Shown here piece by piece: positions 54,881 through 63,864 of a DNA stretch of 64,000 bases. This DNA comes from Mycobacterium paraense. GTDB lineage: Bacteria > Actinomycetota > Actinomycetes > Mycobacteriales > Mycobacteriaceae. A model generated the notes under the pieces. The model was not told the DNA's origin and did not search any database. It saw only the letters and a program-made list of their open reading frames with translations. Position 1 is the stretch's first letter. Each line of letters begins with the position of its first letter. The stretch spans positions 1 through 64,000 of the forward strand of contig NZ_LQPM01000036.1 of the NCBI RefSeq assembly GCF_002101815.1. Direction: 5' to 3'. A program made the translations under genes and the position numbers.

Positions 54881-56043
54881 CTCGGTTCGTCTCCCAGGAT
54901 CAGCACCGTGGTGAACAGGGCGCCCGCTCCGCCGTTGCTGCACAACGCGATATGCGCGCCGGGGACCTGGAGGTCGCCCGCCTGACCGCGCAGCTGCTGG
55001 ACGGCGCGGATGGCCCGCTGCATCATCTGCGGGTTGGAGCCCGCGTGGCTGAAGGACATGGTTCCTCCGTCGGTGGTCACCGGATGGCTGCCGTCGATGG
55101 CGATGTGGCCGTCGGCGACGAACGGTCCGCCCTCGCCGTCGGCGCAGAAGCCGAAAGCCTCCAACTGGCGGATGATTTCGAAAGAGAACGGATCGTAGAG
55201 CTCCAACACGTCGACGTCGTCGCGGCGCAGCCCGGCGTGGCCGAAGGCGCGCTCGGCCGCCTGCCGGCCGACCACGCCGTTCACGTGATCGCCGCGCCGA
55301 CCGGCGAGGTCCCACGCAGGCGGGTGCTGATACGACGGGCCGTGAAAGTCCGCGCCGCTGCCCAGCACGTAGATCGGCCGCCCGGCGACATCCACTTTGT
55401 CGACGTTGGCGACCACCAGCGCGCAGCCGCCCTCGGATGTCGTGGCGCAGTCGAGGAGGTGAAACGGGTCGGCGATGGGCCGGGACGCGGTGATGTCCTC
55501 CGGCGTGAACGGACCCCGTTGGTAGTAAACGGCTTCCGGGTTTCGCGATCCGTTGTTGCGGATGGTCGCCGCGACGACGGACAGTTGTTCGCGCGTCGTG
55601 CCGTAGACGTGCATGTGGCGCTGGGCGATGAGCGCGAACTCGGCGGTGGTGAACATCCCCCAGGGCGCGACGAATTCGTTCTCAGGCCTGGTCCACGGCG
55701 CCGTGGCCTCGTGGTCGCGGTATTCACCCGCCTGCGCGGCGACAAGGACGACGACGTCGGCCATGCCATGCTCGATCGCGGTCACCGCTTCGGTGATCAT
55801 GCCGACCCCGAAGGCAAGACCCTGCCATGCCGGGCCGATGCGCAGGTCGTAGATCAACGACGTGGAGTGCGGGCTGGCGCTGATGCCGTCGACGTCCTCG
55901 AGGGTCAGCCCGGCGTCATCCAGGGCGCCGTGAATGGCCTTGAGCGCCAGGCCCCGTGAGGTCTCGCCATCCAGCCGGCGGCCCTGCCGTGTGTTGTGCA
56001 CGCCGACGATCGCGGCGGTTCGCTTGGTGCGGCTAGTTTTCAT
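54877..56043 (-). CDS. Thiolase-superfamily lipid-transfer protein (probable retro-aldolase type)
   Basis: The 388-aa protein has the SCP-x/lipid-transfer thiolase fold: Ile-Val-Gly-Val-His start, a central helix after Leu-Arg-Ile-Gly-Pro-Ala-Trp-Gln-Gly, and a Ser-Phe-Ser-His-Ala-Gly-Ser-Asn-Pro-Gln end. The nucleophilic Cys of true thiolases is absent from the first active-site loop. With a DUF35 partner overlapping it, this fits the Ltp2-like group that cleaves carbon-carbon bonds by retro-aldol chemistry. ATG 56043; an upstream TTG is less likely. It overlaps the preceding small gene by 11 bases. Confidence 0.87.
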   Translation of the reverse strand: MKTSRTKRTAAIVGVHNTRQGRRLDGETSRGLALKAIHGALDDAGLTLEDVDGISASPHSTSLIYDLRIGPAWQGLAFGVGMITEAVTAIEHGMADVVVLVAAQAGEYRDHEATAPWTRPENEFVAPWGMFTTAEFALIAQRHMHVYGTTREQLSVVAATIRNNGSRNPEAVYYQRGPFTPEDITASRPIADPFHLLDCATTSEGGCALVVANVDKVDVAGRPIYVLGSGADFHGPSYQHPPAWDLAGRRGDHVNGVVGRQAAERAFGHAGLRRDDVDVLELYDPFSFEIIRQLEAFGFCADGEGGPFVADGHIAIDGSHPVTTDGGTMSFSHAGSNPQMMQRAIRAVQQLRGQAGDLQVPGAHIALCSNGGAGALFTTVLILGDEPR

Positions 56044-56362
56044 CCGCGACAACTCCCAGGTAGGTGCCGACGACGTCGAATTCCCGCCCGTCGCGCGTGA
56101 TGGTTCCGATCTTCGTGGCCCGCGCCTGCCCGGGCGTCGCGCCCGCCTCGACCACGTCGATTCGCACGTCGATGGGCCTGGCGGTCCGCGGGTCGGTGAT
56201 CTCGACGAGCATGGCCACGGCGTGTTCGCTCGCGTCCCACTCGACGCCGGTGATCCGGTGCCGGGCCGTCAGCTCCATCACCACGGAGTCCTGGCGGACC
56301 AGGAACCGGACCGGTACGCACAGCTCGCCGGCACGCGGCGGCACGCACAGCGTCACCGCCAC
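56033..56362 (-). CDS. Small conserved-looking protein of unknown function in the operon
   Basis: The 109-aa product (GTG start) is mostly beta-strand: Arg-Phe-Leu-Val-Arg-Gln-Asp, Val-Val-Met-Glu-Leu-Thr-Ala, Ala-Val-Ala-Met-Leu-Val-Glu-Ile-Thr-Asp, Ile-Gly-Thr-Ile-Thr-Arg-Asp-Gly-Arg-Glu. It is not a clear MaoC hydratase, though its size could suit a fragment of a hot-dog or OB protein. It lies 1 base after the CoA-transferase stop and overlaps the thiolase-fold start, so it is a true member of the operon and perhaps a third subunit. Confidence 0.65.
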   Translation of the reverse strand: MAVTLCVPPRAGELCVPVRFLVRQDSVVMELTARHRITGVEWDASEHAVAMLVEITDPRTARPIDVRIDVVEAGATPGQARATKIGTITRDGREFDVVGTYLGVVADEN

Positions 56363-56363
56363 G

Positions 56364-58709
56364 TCACAATCCCGCCGGCCGCGCGCTGATGGCTCCCGCG
56401 GCGCGCAGTTCGAGCAGATCCTGTTGGCTGCGCCCGAGAATGCCGGTCAGCACTTCGTCGGTGTGCTCGCCATACAGCGGCGGCACCCGCCGGATCCAGC
56501 GCCGGGGCTTCCCGACGAACGCGAAGGGCATGCCCGTGCACAGGAAGGACCCGGCGACCGGGTGGTCGACGGTTTCCCAGAAGCCGCGCGCGAGCAGTTG
56601 CGGGTCGCTCAGCAGGGCGGCCGGCTCGGTGACACGCGCGGCGGCGATCCCGGCCGCGCGCAGCGCCGCCACCGCCTGGGCCACCGGGTGCCGCGCGGTC
56701 CAGTCGGAGATCAGCTTGTCGATCTCGTCCGCGCGTTCCCGCCACGCGTCCTCGCGCGGGTCGAGCTCGGGTCGCTCGATGAGCCTCGCCAGCGACGCCC
56801 GCGCGGCGTCGTCCGTCGCGGCCAGCGCGACCCATTCGTCGTCACCCGGGCACGGGTACACGCCCTGGGGGGTCGCGCCGGGGCCCCGGTTTCCCTGCCG
56901 CCGCAGCTCGATTCCGTTGCGCGAGTACTCCACCAGCATCTCGGCGGCCACGTTCAGGGCCGCCTCCACCATGGTGGCTTCGACGTGTATCCCGACCCCG
57001 TCCCGGTCGCGGATCGCCAGCGCCGCGACCGCTGCGAACGCGGCGTGCAGCCCCGCGATGGGGTCGCACACGCCGCGCGGGATCACCGGGGGCCCGTCGG
57101 CGTGTCCGGTCATCCACGCCATGCCCGTCGCCTGCTCCATCGTCTGCGCGAACCCGACGCGGTCGCGCCAGGGGCCGTCCAGCCCGAACGCCGGCATCCG
57201 GACCATGATGGCGCGGGGATTGGCCGCCACCACCACGTCCCAGGTCAATCCGAAGTTGTCCATCACCCGCGGCGAGAAGTTCTCGATCACGAAATCGCTT
57301 GCCGCCATGAGCTCTAACGCGACGGCCCGCCCGGCGTCGGTGCTGAGCTCCACGCTGACGCCGCGCTTGTTGTTGTTGCTGCACAGAAATACCGGGCCCC
57401 ACTCCCACCATTGGTCCCAGTCGGGTGGGCGGCCCGCGGAGAACCTCATGCCGTCGGGCCTGCGCACGCCCTCGAGCTTGATCACGTCGGCGCCGAGGGC
57501 GCCGAGCAACTGCGTGGCGACGGGCCCGGCCCAGAACGCGGTGAGATCGGTGATCCGTATGTCGCACAACGGAAGCGCGCCGGCGCCCGGTTCCTCGGGC
57601 CGCTGCGGCCGGGGCGGCCAGCGGACGCTGCCGTTGTCGGCACCGAGTCGCGGCGGCCGCCCGGGCGACCTGACGGCCATCGCCTCGCTGCGATAGGGCG
57701 CCCGCGGCTGCAGGACCCCGAGCTCCGATTCGACGAAGGCGCCGCGCTGCACGAAGTGGTCGACGGTGGGCAATGACACCGGGGTGGCGATGGGTGCCAC
57801 CGGGATCCGGAACGCCACCGCGATGTCGATGATCTCCTGTGTGGTGCGGGTCTGGGTCCAGTGGGTGACCATGCCGAGGAACTCGTCGCGGCGCTGTACG
57901 CGCCCGGCGAAGGAGGCCAATTCGGCGTCGTCGACCAGATCGGCGCGATCGATCATGATCAGGAAATCTTGGAACTGCTGCGCGGTGATCGTGCAGAACC
58001 CGACCATGCCGTCGGCGGTGGGAACGATCGACGGCAACTCCAGACTGCGTTGGTAGAGCAGGGAATCCGCGCCCAGGACGCTCGCCGACATGGTCGAGAG
58101 CCCGCCCATCGCGATGACCATCGCCTCGTAGGTCGACACGTCGACGACCTCGCCGCGCCCGCACCGGGTCGCGTGACGGGTCGTCGCGGCGGCGACCGCC
58201 GCGGCGAAGGTGCCCGCGAGCCACTCGCCCAGCCGCCCGCCGGCCTGCACCGGCTCCTCGCCCGGCCAGCCCCGGCTCGCGATCGAGCCGCACAACGCTT
58301 GGAGGACGAATTCGTTTGCGACCACCTGGTCCTCGACGTAGGGGCCGGTCATGCCGAACGGCGTCACGGCCACGACGACGGCCGCGGCGCCGGTGTGGGC
58401 CGTGATGGCGTCGACGGTCCAGCCGTCGGTCAGGTCGGTCAGCACGAGGTCGGCACCGGCCAGCAGCGCCGCCGTCTCCGCGCCGTCGTTCACCGACTTC
58501 TTGCCCGCGGCCAGGTAGCCGAACAGCGCCCCGGCGGATCCGCCGGGGCGGGCCGACCAACGCCGCACCGAATCGCCTTGCGGGGACTCGACTTTCACCA
58601 CCTCGGCGCCCGCGTCGACGAACATCTTGCCGCAGTACGACGCCGCGATGCCGTTGGACAGCTCCAGCACCCGCCAGCCGGCGAACGGTGCCCGGGCGGC
58701 CACGCTCAA
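56364..58709 (-). CDS. Double-length CaiB/BaiF family CoA-transferase
   Basis: The 781-aa product is two complete family III CoA-transferase domains in one chain (about 1-360 and 410-781), each with a Gly-x-Arg-Val-Leu-Glu-Leu or Ile-Arg-Ile-Thr-Asp-Leu start and a Gly-Ala-(Glu/Asp)-Val-(Val/Ile)-Lys segment. At the place of the catalytic Asp of formyl-CoA transferase both halves have Glu (Ser-Thr-Tyr-Glu-Ala and Thr-Met-Val-Glu-Ala). The family moves CoA between acids and also includes acyl-CoA racemases. The TTG start overlaps the amidohydrolase stop (TTGA); a GTG at 58703 is the alternative. It would give the substrate its CoA ester. Confidence 0.87.
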   Translation of the reverse strand: MSVAARAPFAGWRVLELSNGIAASYCGKMFVDAGAEVVKVESPQGDSVRRWSARPGGSAGALFGYLAAGKKSVNDGAETAALLAGADLVLTDLTDGWTVDAITAHTGAAAVVVAVTPFGMTGPYVEDQVVANEFVLQALCGSIASRGWPGEEPVQAGGRLGEWLAGTFAAAVAAATTRHATRCGRGEVVDVSTYEAMVIAMGGLSTMSASVLGADSLLYQRSLELPSIVPTADGMVGFCTITAQQFQDFLIMIDRADLVDDAELASFAGRVQRRDEFLGMVTHWTQTRTTQEIIDIAVAFRIPVAPIATPVSLPTVDHFVQRGAFVESELGVLQPRAPYRSEAMAVRSPGRPPRLGADNGSVRWPPRPQRPEEPGAGALPLCDIRITDLTAFWAGPVATQLLGALGADVIKLEGVRRPDGMRFSAGRPPDWDQWWEWGPVFLCSNNNKRGVSVELSTDAGRAVALELMAASDFVIENFSPRVMDNFGLTWDVVVAANPRAIMVRMPAFGLDGPWRDRVGFAQTMEQATGMAWMTGHADGPPVIPRGVCDPIAGLHAAFAAVAALAIRDRDGVGIHVEATMVEAALNVAAEMLVEYSRNGIELRRQGNRGPGATPQGVYPCPGDDEWVALAATDDAARASLARLIERPELDPREDAWRERADEIDKLISDWTARHPVAQAVAALRAAGIAAARVTEPAALLSDPQLLARGFWETVDHPVAGSFLCTGMPFAFVGKPRRWIRRVPPLYGEHTDEVLTGILGRSQQDLLELRAAGAISARPAGL

Positions 58710-60043
58710 TTGCCCAGGGTGGTGGCGCGTCCCGCGATCCCGCTGGCCTCGGCGGTCACCTGCGCCTGCAGCGCGAACTGCGTCATCCGGGTCCACGCGT
58801 CCCGGTCACGCTGACTGGCTCGGCGGCCGACATGGGTGACGACGTCGACGTCGGTGGCCTGCGCGCGGAGGTAGCCGGCGCGGGCGTGCTCCTTCGGAAT
58901 GTAGCGGAACGGGTCGAACGAGTAGGCGGCCATGGCGTTTTCGTGGGTGATCTTGTCGATCACCGAGTCGTCGAGGTGGCCCATGGTTTCCATGACATCC
59001 TCGGGCGCGAACGGCCAGTTACTGTCGGAATGCGGGAAGTCCGACTCCCAGCACAGCATGTCCTCGTTGAACCAGTCCATGTTCTTGACGCCGACCTTGT
59101 CGCTGATGAAGCAGGTGTAGAAGTGGCGCTTGAACACGTCGGCGGGCCCGCTGTAGCCGGGCGGGAACTTCGCGAGCGTCCAGCCCGAGTGCCGGTTGTA
59201 GACGTGCTCGGCGCGCCACAGGAAGTACGGAATCCAGCCGACGTCGCCCTCGGTGAGGGAAAACTTCAGTGGCGGGAAGTCTGCCCAGAATTCGGCCCAG
59301 ATCAGCTCGGTGAAGGTGAACATGCTCATCATCGATGACGCCGTCATCTGCACGCTGGGCGGCGCGTCGCTCGACACCTGCGGGGATCGCGACGCGGACC
59401 CGACGTGGGTGCACAGCACGGTCTTGTGCTCGCAGACCGCCTCGAACAACGGATACCAATACTTGGTGTGAATGCTGGGCATTTGCAACGCTTCCGGATT
59501 CTCCGAGAAAGTCACCGCGTGGCAGCCCTTGTCGGCCAGTCGCTTGACTTCCTTCGCCGCCTCGGCCACGTCGAACAGCGGCAGGATGCCGCAGGGGATG
59601 AACCGGCCCGGGTAGGAGGCGCACCACTCGTCGATATGCCAGTCGTTGTATGCCTTGATCATCACCAGGTTGACGTCGCGATCCGGTCCCTGGTTGAGGA
59701 CCTGGCCCGAAAACCCGGTGAAGTTCGGAAAGTTCAGACCCGCCAGCTGCCCGCCGGCGTTCATGTCGCGCACCCGCTCGTCGACGTTGAAGCAGCCCGG
59801 CCGCATCTCGTCGTAGCGCGAGGCGTCGATGTTGTACATCTCGCGGGGCTTTCCCGCCACGGCATTCAGGCCCATGTTCCGTCCGCGAACGTCGCCGTAG
59901 TACCACTGCTGGACCCCGTCCGGCTCGACGACCACCCGGGGCGCGAGGTCGCGGTACTTGGCGGGGACATGCGCGTCGAACATGTCGGCGGGCTCGGCGA
60001 TGTGGTCGTCCACACTGATCAGGATCAGGTCATCCTTGTGCAT
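58706..60043 (-). CDS. Metal-dependent amidohydrolase family protein, first gene of operon
   Basis: The 445-aa protein is an amidohydrolase-2 TIM barrel with Val-Asp-Asp-His-Ile-Ala-Glu-Pro near its start, Thr-His-Val-Gly-Ser in the middle, and Trp-Glu-Ser-Asp-Phe-Pro-His late, offering the metal and catalytic residues. This group contains decarboxylases and hydrolases. The ATG has a GAGGAG site and begins the six-gene operon. It might open a ring or remove a carboxyl group before or after CoA transfer. Actual chemistry is unknown. Confidence 0.87.
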   Translation of the reverse strand: MHKDDLILISVDDHIAEPADMFDAHVPAKYRDLAPRVVVEPDGVQQWYYGDVRGRNMGLNAVAGKPREMYNIDASRYDEMRPGCFNVDERVRDMNAGGQLAGLNFPNFTGFSGQVLNQGPDRDVNLVMIKAYNDWHIDEWCASYPGRFIPCGILPLFDVAEAAKEVKRLADKGCHAVTFSENPEALQMPSIHTKYWYPLFEAVCEHKTVLCTHVGSASRSPQVSSDAPPSVQMTASSMMSMFTFTELIWAEFWADFPPLKFSLTEGDVGWIPYFLWRAEHVYNRHSGWTLAKFPPGYSGPADVFKRHFYTCFISDKVGVKNMDWFNEDMLCWESDFPHSDSNWPFAPEDVMETMGHLDDSVIDKITHENAMAAYSFDPFRYIPKEHARAGYLRAQATDVDVVTHVGRRASQRDRDAWTRMTQFALQAQVTAEASGIAGRATTLGN

Positions 60044-60330
60044 TGCCGCGCTCCTCGCGTCCCGATATAGGGACTAGTAGACAATGATGTCAGTCACACT
60101 GTCAACGGCGCTGGGCGGCGCCGCGTGGTGGAAATTTGGGTTGGCATCGGTGGAAAAGCGAAGGCGGCAGGCTCGGGGCGGTAAGGCATCGTGCCGAATA
60201 TCAACGACTATTAGTCTGTGCTTGGCTTCGAGCCCGGTCACGTACTCAGGGCCCACACTGGGCACGCCTGACCCGCCCCACGCCTCCCGATATTTCAGGA
60301 GAATCGGCGCCCGAGGCCGACGCATCGTCT
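60044..60330. promoter_or_regulatory. Divergent promoter region of the amidohydrolase operon and DUF1214 gene
   Basis: The 287-base gap holds no clear gene. On the minus strand, TTGACA (about 60099-60104) is a good -35 for the operon, with A/T-rich sequence TACTAG and TATAT downstream of it. GACA and TGTC repeats around 60080-60102 may be the PadR site. On the plus strand I see no clear promoter. The stretch from 60180 has a weak A/T run with ATTAGT. Confidence 0.45.
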
Positions 60331-61425
60331 ATGCATGTACCTATGGCCGAAACCGAGGTCGCCCCGAAGGCGCGCGCCGCGTGGCAGTTCTTCCAGCAGA
60401 TGACGGCCGACGTCACCAAGATCGTGCTGGAGGACGCCGAATCGGAACGCGAGCTGCTCGAAGGGCTGCGCGTCATCGCGCGTGTCTCGTCGTTGTGCTC
60501 GCAACTGTCCGTCGAGGCCGACCCGGGCCGGCCGTCGTTCTTCGATATGTGTTCTCCGACAAGGATGGTCGGCGGCCCCAACCCGGACGGCAATTATTAC
60601 CTGGCGATGATTCGCGGCGACCGGCGCTACCGGATCACCGGCGCCCGGGGCACCAGCGCCTACCTTGGCTTTCAGATCCTCGCCGGCACCGGCCTGACCC
60701 CGCGCCGGATGGCGAACTACGTCAGCGACACCGACCTTCGGGGCGGCGGCGACGAATTCGCGCTGGTGCTCTCGGCGGAAGAACCCGCCGATCTTGCCGG
60801 CGCCCGGTGGGTGAAGATTCCCGACGACGCATCCTCCGTCGTCGTTCGGGAGTACATCGGCGACCCCGCCGCCGAGACGCTGGCCACGCTACGCATCGAC
60901 GCGCTCGACCCCGACCCCGTGAGGCAGCTGACCGATGACGAGCTCGCCGATCAGTTCACCGCGATGGCCTGGTCGCTGATGAAACTCGTGACGCTGCACC
61001 GCACTATCAAGCCCGAGCTCCTGCAGCAACCCAATACGCTGCTGACCGCCGAGGCCGCCGATCTGGGCGCCGCCGACACCACGCCGGACAACCTGTACAT
61101 GATCGGGACGTTCCGGCTCGATCCCGGCCAGGCGCTGGTGCTCGACATCGAGCCGCCGGACACCCGCTACTGGAACGTCACGCTGGAAAACGTCTGGCAC
61201 GAATGCCTCGAGCCGCGCCGTCGGCACAGCTCGGTGACCAATCGCGCGGTCCGGCCCGCCGCGGACGGGCGGGTCCGAATCGCGATCTCCGCGGAGGACT
61301 TCGGCTTCGGCCATTGGCTCGACACCGGCGGGCGACATCGCGGCTTCGTCGTCCTGCGCTGGCTGGACAATCCCAGCGCGCCCGACGTCTCAGTGTCGGT
61401 CCGCGAAGCAGCGGACAGGCGATGA
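60331..61425 (+). CDS. DUF1214 domain-containing protein
   Basis: The 364-aa product ends with a DUF1214 domain: Tyr-Trp-Asn-Val-Thr-Leu-Glu-Asn-Val-Trp, Asn-Arg-Ala-Val-Arg-Pro and Gly-His-Trp-Leu-Asp-Thr-Gly-Gly-Arg, with an N-terminal helical part of about 100 residues. The domain is beta-rich and its role is unknown. The ATG at 60331 lacks a good ribosome site; ATG 60343 is 4 codons later. Its stop overlaps the sulfotransferase start as ATGA, so the two proteins are made together. Confidence 0.83.
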   Translation: MHVPMAETEVAPKARAAWQFFQQMTADVTKIVLEDAESERELLEGLRVIARVSSLCSQLSVEADPGRPSFFDMCSPTRMVGGPNPDGNYYLAMIRGDRRYRITGARGTSAYLGFQILAGTGLTPRRMANYVSDTDLRGGGDEFALVLSAEEPADLAGARWVKIPDDASSVVVREYIGDPAAETLATLRIDALDPDPVRQLTDDELADQFTAMAWSLMKLVTLHRTIKPELLQQPNTLLTAEAADLGAADTTPDNLYMIGTFRLDPGQALVLDIEPPDTRYWNVTLENVWHECLEPRRRHSSVTNRAVRPAADGRVRIAISAEDFGFGHWLDTGGRHRGFVVLRWLDNPSAPDVSVSVREAADRR

Positions 61426-62594
61426 CGCTGCAGGAGCGGTTTGCGCCGGAACGGCTCATCGCCACCGCCTGCGAGGAGGCCGGAAGCGACGACTTCGGCG
61501 CCGACGGGTGGCAGCCCGGGCTGCAGCGGCTCACCGACGGGCTGGTCCACGAGGCACGACTGTCGCCCATCGGAATCGAAATCGCCCACTTGGACGTCAT
61601 GCGCGCCCTGAAGAACCGGCTCGGGGTGATCGCCTGGCGCAAAGAGAAGCCCGAAATCGCCGCCAAGCCCGTCACCGCGCCGATCTTCATCGTCGGCCAG
61701 CCCCGGACCGGCACCACGATCCTCTACGACCTGCTCGCCCAGGATCCCGACCTGCGGGCGCCGCTGACCTGGGAGGTCGACGCGCCCTGTCCGGTCCCGC
61801 AGCCCGAGACCTATAACACCGATCCGCGCATCGCCGCGGCGCAGGCCAGCATCGAGATGTCCGAACAGATCATCCCGGGCTTCTTGGCGTTTCACCCCAT
61901 GGGCGCGCTCGTCGGGCAGGAGTGCGTGCGCATCACCGCCAGCGAGTTCACCAGCATGATCTTCTCCGTGCAGTACCGCCTGCCGAGCTACTACCGCTGG
62001 CTGCTCTACGAGGCCGACCACGCCGGTGCCTACCGCTTCCACCGAATCTTCCTGCAACACCTGCAGTCTGGGGTTCCGGGCCAGTGGCTGCTGAAATCGC
62101 CGGCGCACCTGTGGCACCTCGACGACCTGCTCGCCGAGTACCCCGACGCGTTGATCGTCCAGACGCACCGCGATCCGCTCAATGTCATCTCGTCGATCGC
62201 CGCGCTGACCCACCACCTGCGGAGGATGGGCAGCGACGAGTCGAACATCGCCGAGTGCGCGGCCCAATCGTATGAGGAGATCGTCGTCGGCCTGGATCGC
62301 GAAATGGCGCTGCGCGACGCCGGCGCCATTCCCCCCGGCCGCGTGATCGACGTGCTTTTCACCGATTTCATGACCGACCCGTGGACCACGATCGACGACA
62401 TTTACCGGAAGCTGGGCCGCGAGCTCAAACCCGAGACGGCACAAAAGATGCGCGATTTCCTGGCCGCCCATCCCGGTGACGGCGGGGGCAGCCGCTACAC
62501 CTGGTCGGACACCGGCCTGGATGCCGACGAGGTCCGCGACCGGGTCGGCGCCTACCAGGACCGCTACGGGGTGCCGACCGAGCAATTGCGCTGA
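61422..62594 (+). CDS. Sulfotransferase family protein
   Basis: The 390-aa protein has the PAPS 5'-phosphosulfate loop Gly-Gln-Pro-Arg-Thr-Gly-Thr-Thr about residues 92-99, Trp-Leu-Leu-Lys-Ser-Pro-Ala-His, and Thr-His-Arg-Asp-Pro for the 3'-phosphate. This matches the sulfotransferase family common in mycobacteria, which sulfates lipids or small metabolites with PAPS. It is coupled to the DUF1214 gene by an ATGA overlap. The acceptor is unknown; some members of the group have no proven sulfotransferase activity. Confidence 0.88.
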   Translation: MTLQERFAPERLIATACEEAGSDDFGADGWQPGLQRLTDGLVHEARLSPIGIEIAHLDVMRALKNRLGVIAWRKEKPEIAAKPVTAPIFIVGQPRTGTTILYDLLAQDPDLRAPLTWEVDAPCPVPQPETYNTDPRIAAAQASIEMSEQIIPGFLAFHPMGALVGQECVRITASEFTSMIFSVQYRLPSYYRWLLYEADHAGAYRFHRIFLQHLQSGVPGQWLLKSPAHLWHLDDLLAEYPDALIVQTHRDPLNVISSIAALTHHLRRMGSDESNIAECAAQSYEEIVVGLDREMALRDAGAIPPGRVIDVLFTDFMTDPWTTIDDIYRKLGRELKPETAQKMRDFLAAHPGDGGGSRYTWSDTGLDADEVRDRVGAYQDRYGVPTEQLR

Positions 62595-62609
62595 GTTCGC
62601 TCGGTTCCC

Positions 62610-63638
62610 TCAACCCTTGTTCGCGCCGCCGCCGCTCACGGAACCCGTTTCCGCCGTGAGGATCTCGCTGGCACGCTGGTCGACGTAGCGGGTGACGGCG
62701 TGCTGACCCGCGCCAAAGACGGTCGCCAGCAGCAAGTTACCGATCAGCGTGTTCGACGACCCGACATGCAGCACGTCGGCACCCAGGATCAGCAGCCCGA
62801 CGACGGCGACCAGCGGGCCGAGGACCAACTTCAGGAGGCCCTGCTGGAGGGGAAGATTGAACGGACTGTGGTCCAACGGCACCTTGGACATGGCCGGAAT
62901 CGCGGTGAACAGCGCACCGACGGATCCGAAGAACATGATGAGGAAGAGGTACTGCCACGGCGAGTCCTTGAAGGTGTCGTCGGGCAAGGTGAGGAAGTGA
63001 TTGTCCTTGAACAGCCGCTGGGTCAACAGGGTGAGCGCGGCGAAAAAGAGGCACACCCCGGATGCGAGGATCAACCGGTTCCTGAGATACCGCGCCTCTT
63101 GGTTGCTGCGATCGGAGTTCTCGTGCGCGGTGCGCAGAACGGCGATGATGGAAGGGCGCAGATCCGCGGTGTTGAGGTGGGACGGATCCGCCAGCAAAGC
63201 CTCCAGATGCTTCTGCCTCTTGTCGCCACCGTTGAGGTGCACACTCGCATACCCCAGGGCCTCGCTGGCGCGGGCCGGCAGTTCCGTGTCGGGCAGCAGA
63301 TCCACCGTGCGCTCATCGACCTCATGCAGGCGGGCCCAGGCGCGCTCGATCTCGGTGCCCCACCACCACTTTCGGATTCCGACCTTTGCCTGCGACGCGA
63401 TGTTCGCGTCCGACAGCAGGCTGTTGATCAGGAAGGCGCGTTGCTCCTGCTCGGGAGGGTTCTTCAGCTCGAGGCGGGCCAGGTCGTCCAAGAGCATGAT
63501 CCGGCGACGTTGGACCGTCTGCCGCCAGGGCGAGGTCGACCTCCACGACTTCGGCAGTCCGGACTCGAAGCCGTTCCACGTGTCACCGCGGGCAGTGGGA
63601 GTTGGTGACGTCGGGCCGGCGGTCGGCGGTGTAGACAT
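62610..63638 (-). CDS. Integral membrane protein of unknown function
   Basis: The 342-aa product has a Pro/Thr/Ser-rich start, a charged helical region (about 40-190) with coiled-coil-like heptads, then four membrane helices (roughly 190-208, 228-248, 270-295, 300-320) and a Gly-rich tail. No known domain is recognised. A cytoplasmic helical region plus four helices suggests a membrane-bound partner or small transport unit. It converges on the sulfotransferase with 15 bases between. Confidence 0.75.
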   Translation of the reverse strand: MSTPPTAGPTSPTPTARGDTWNGFESGLPKSWRSTSPWRQTVQRRRIMLLDDLARLELKNPPEQEQRAFLINSLLSDANIASQAKVGIRKWWWGTEIERAWARLHEVDERTVDLLPDTELPARASEALGYASVHLNGGDKRQKHLEALLADPSHLNTADLRPSIIAVLRTAHENSDRSNQEARYLRNRLILASGVCLFFAALTLLTQRLFKDNHFLTLPDDTFKDSPWQYLFLIMFFGSVGALFTAIPAMSKVPLDHSPFNLPLQQGLLKLVLGPLVAVVGLLILGADVLHVGSSNTLIGNLLLATVFGAGQHAVTRYVDQRASEILTAETGSVSGGGANKG

Positions 63639-63864
63639 GGATTCCTCCGCGGGGTGAACGGGTCGGGCCAGAAAATCGGCTCGAGTGTCACTCCCGCGGG
63701 TCGGGCCGAAATAGCGTAGTCGGCTACTTGCTTGTGCAGCGCCGCCCGGATGCGCCCCGCGGTCGCGAACCCCTCCGGACGCGATGACGTAGTCGATTAC
63801 TCATGCGCCGGACGGCGGAGAAGTGGCACATTCTCATCCACATCACCGACGACAGGAGCGGGAC

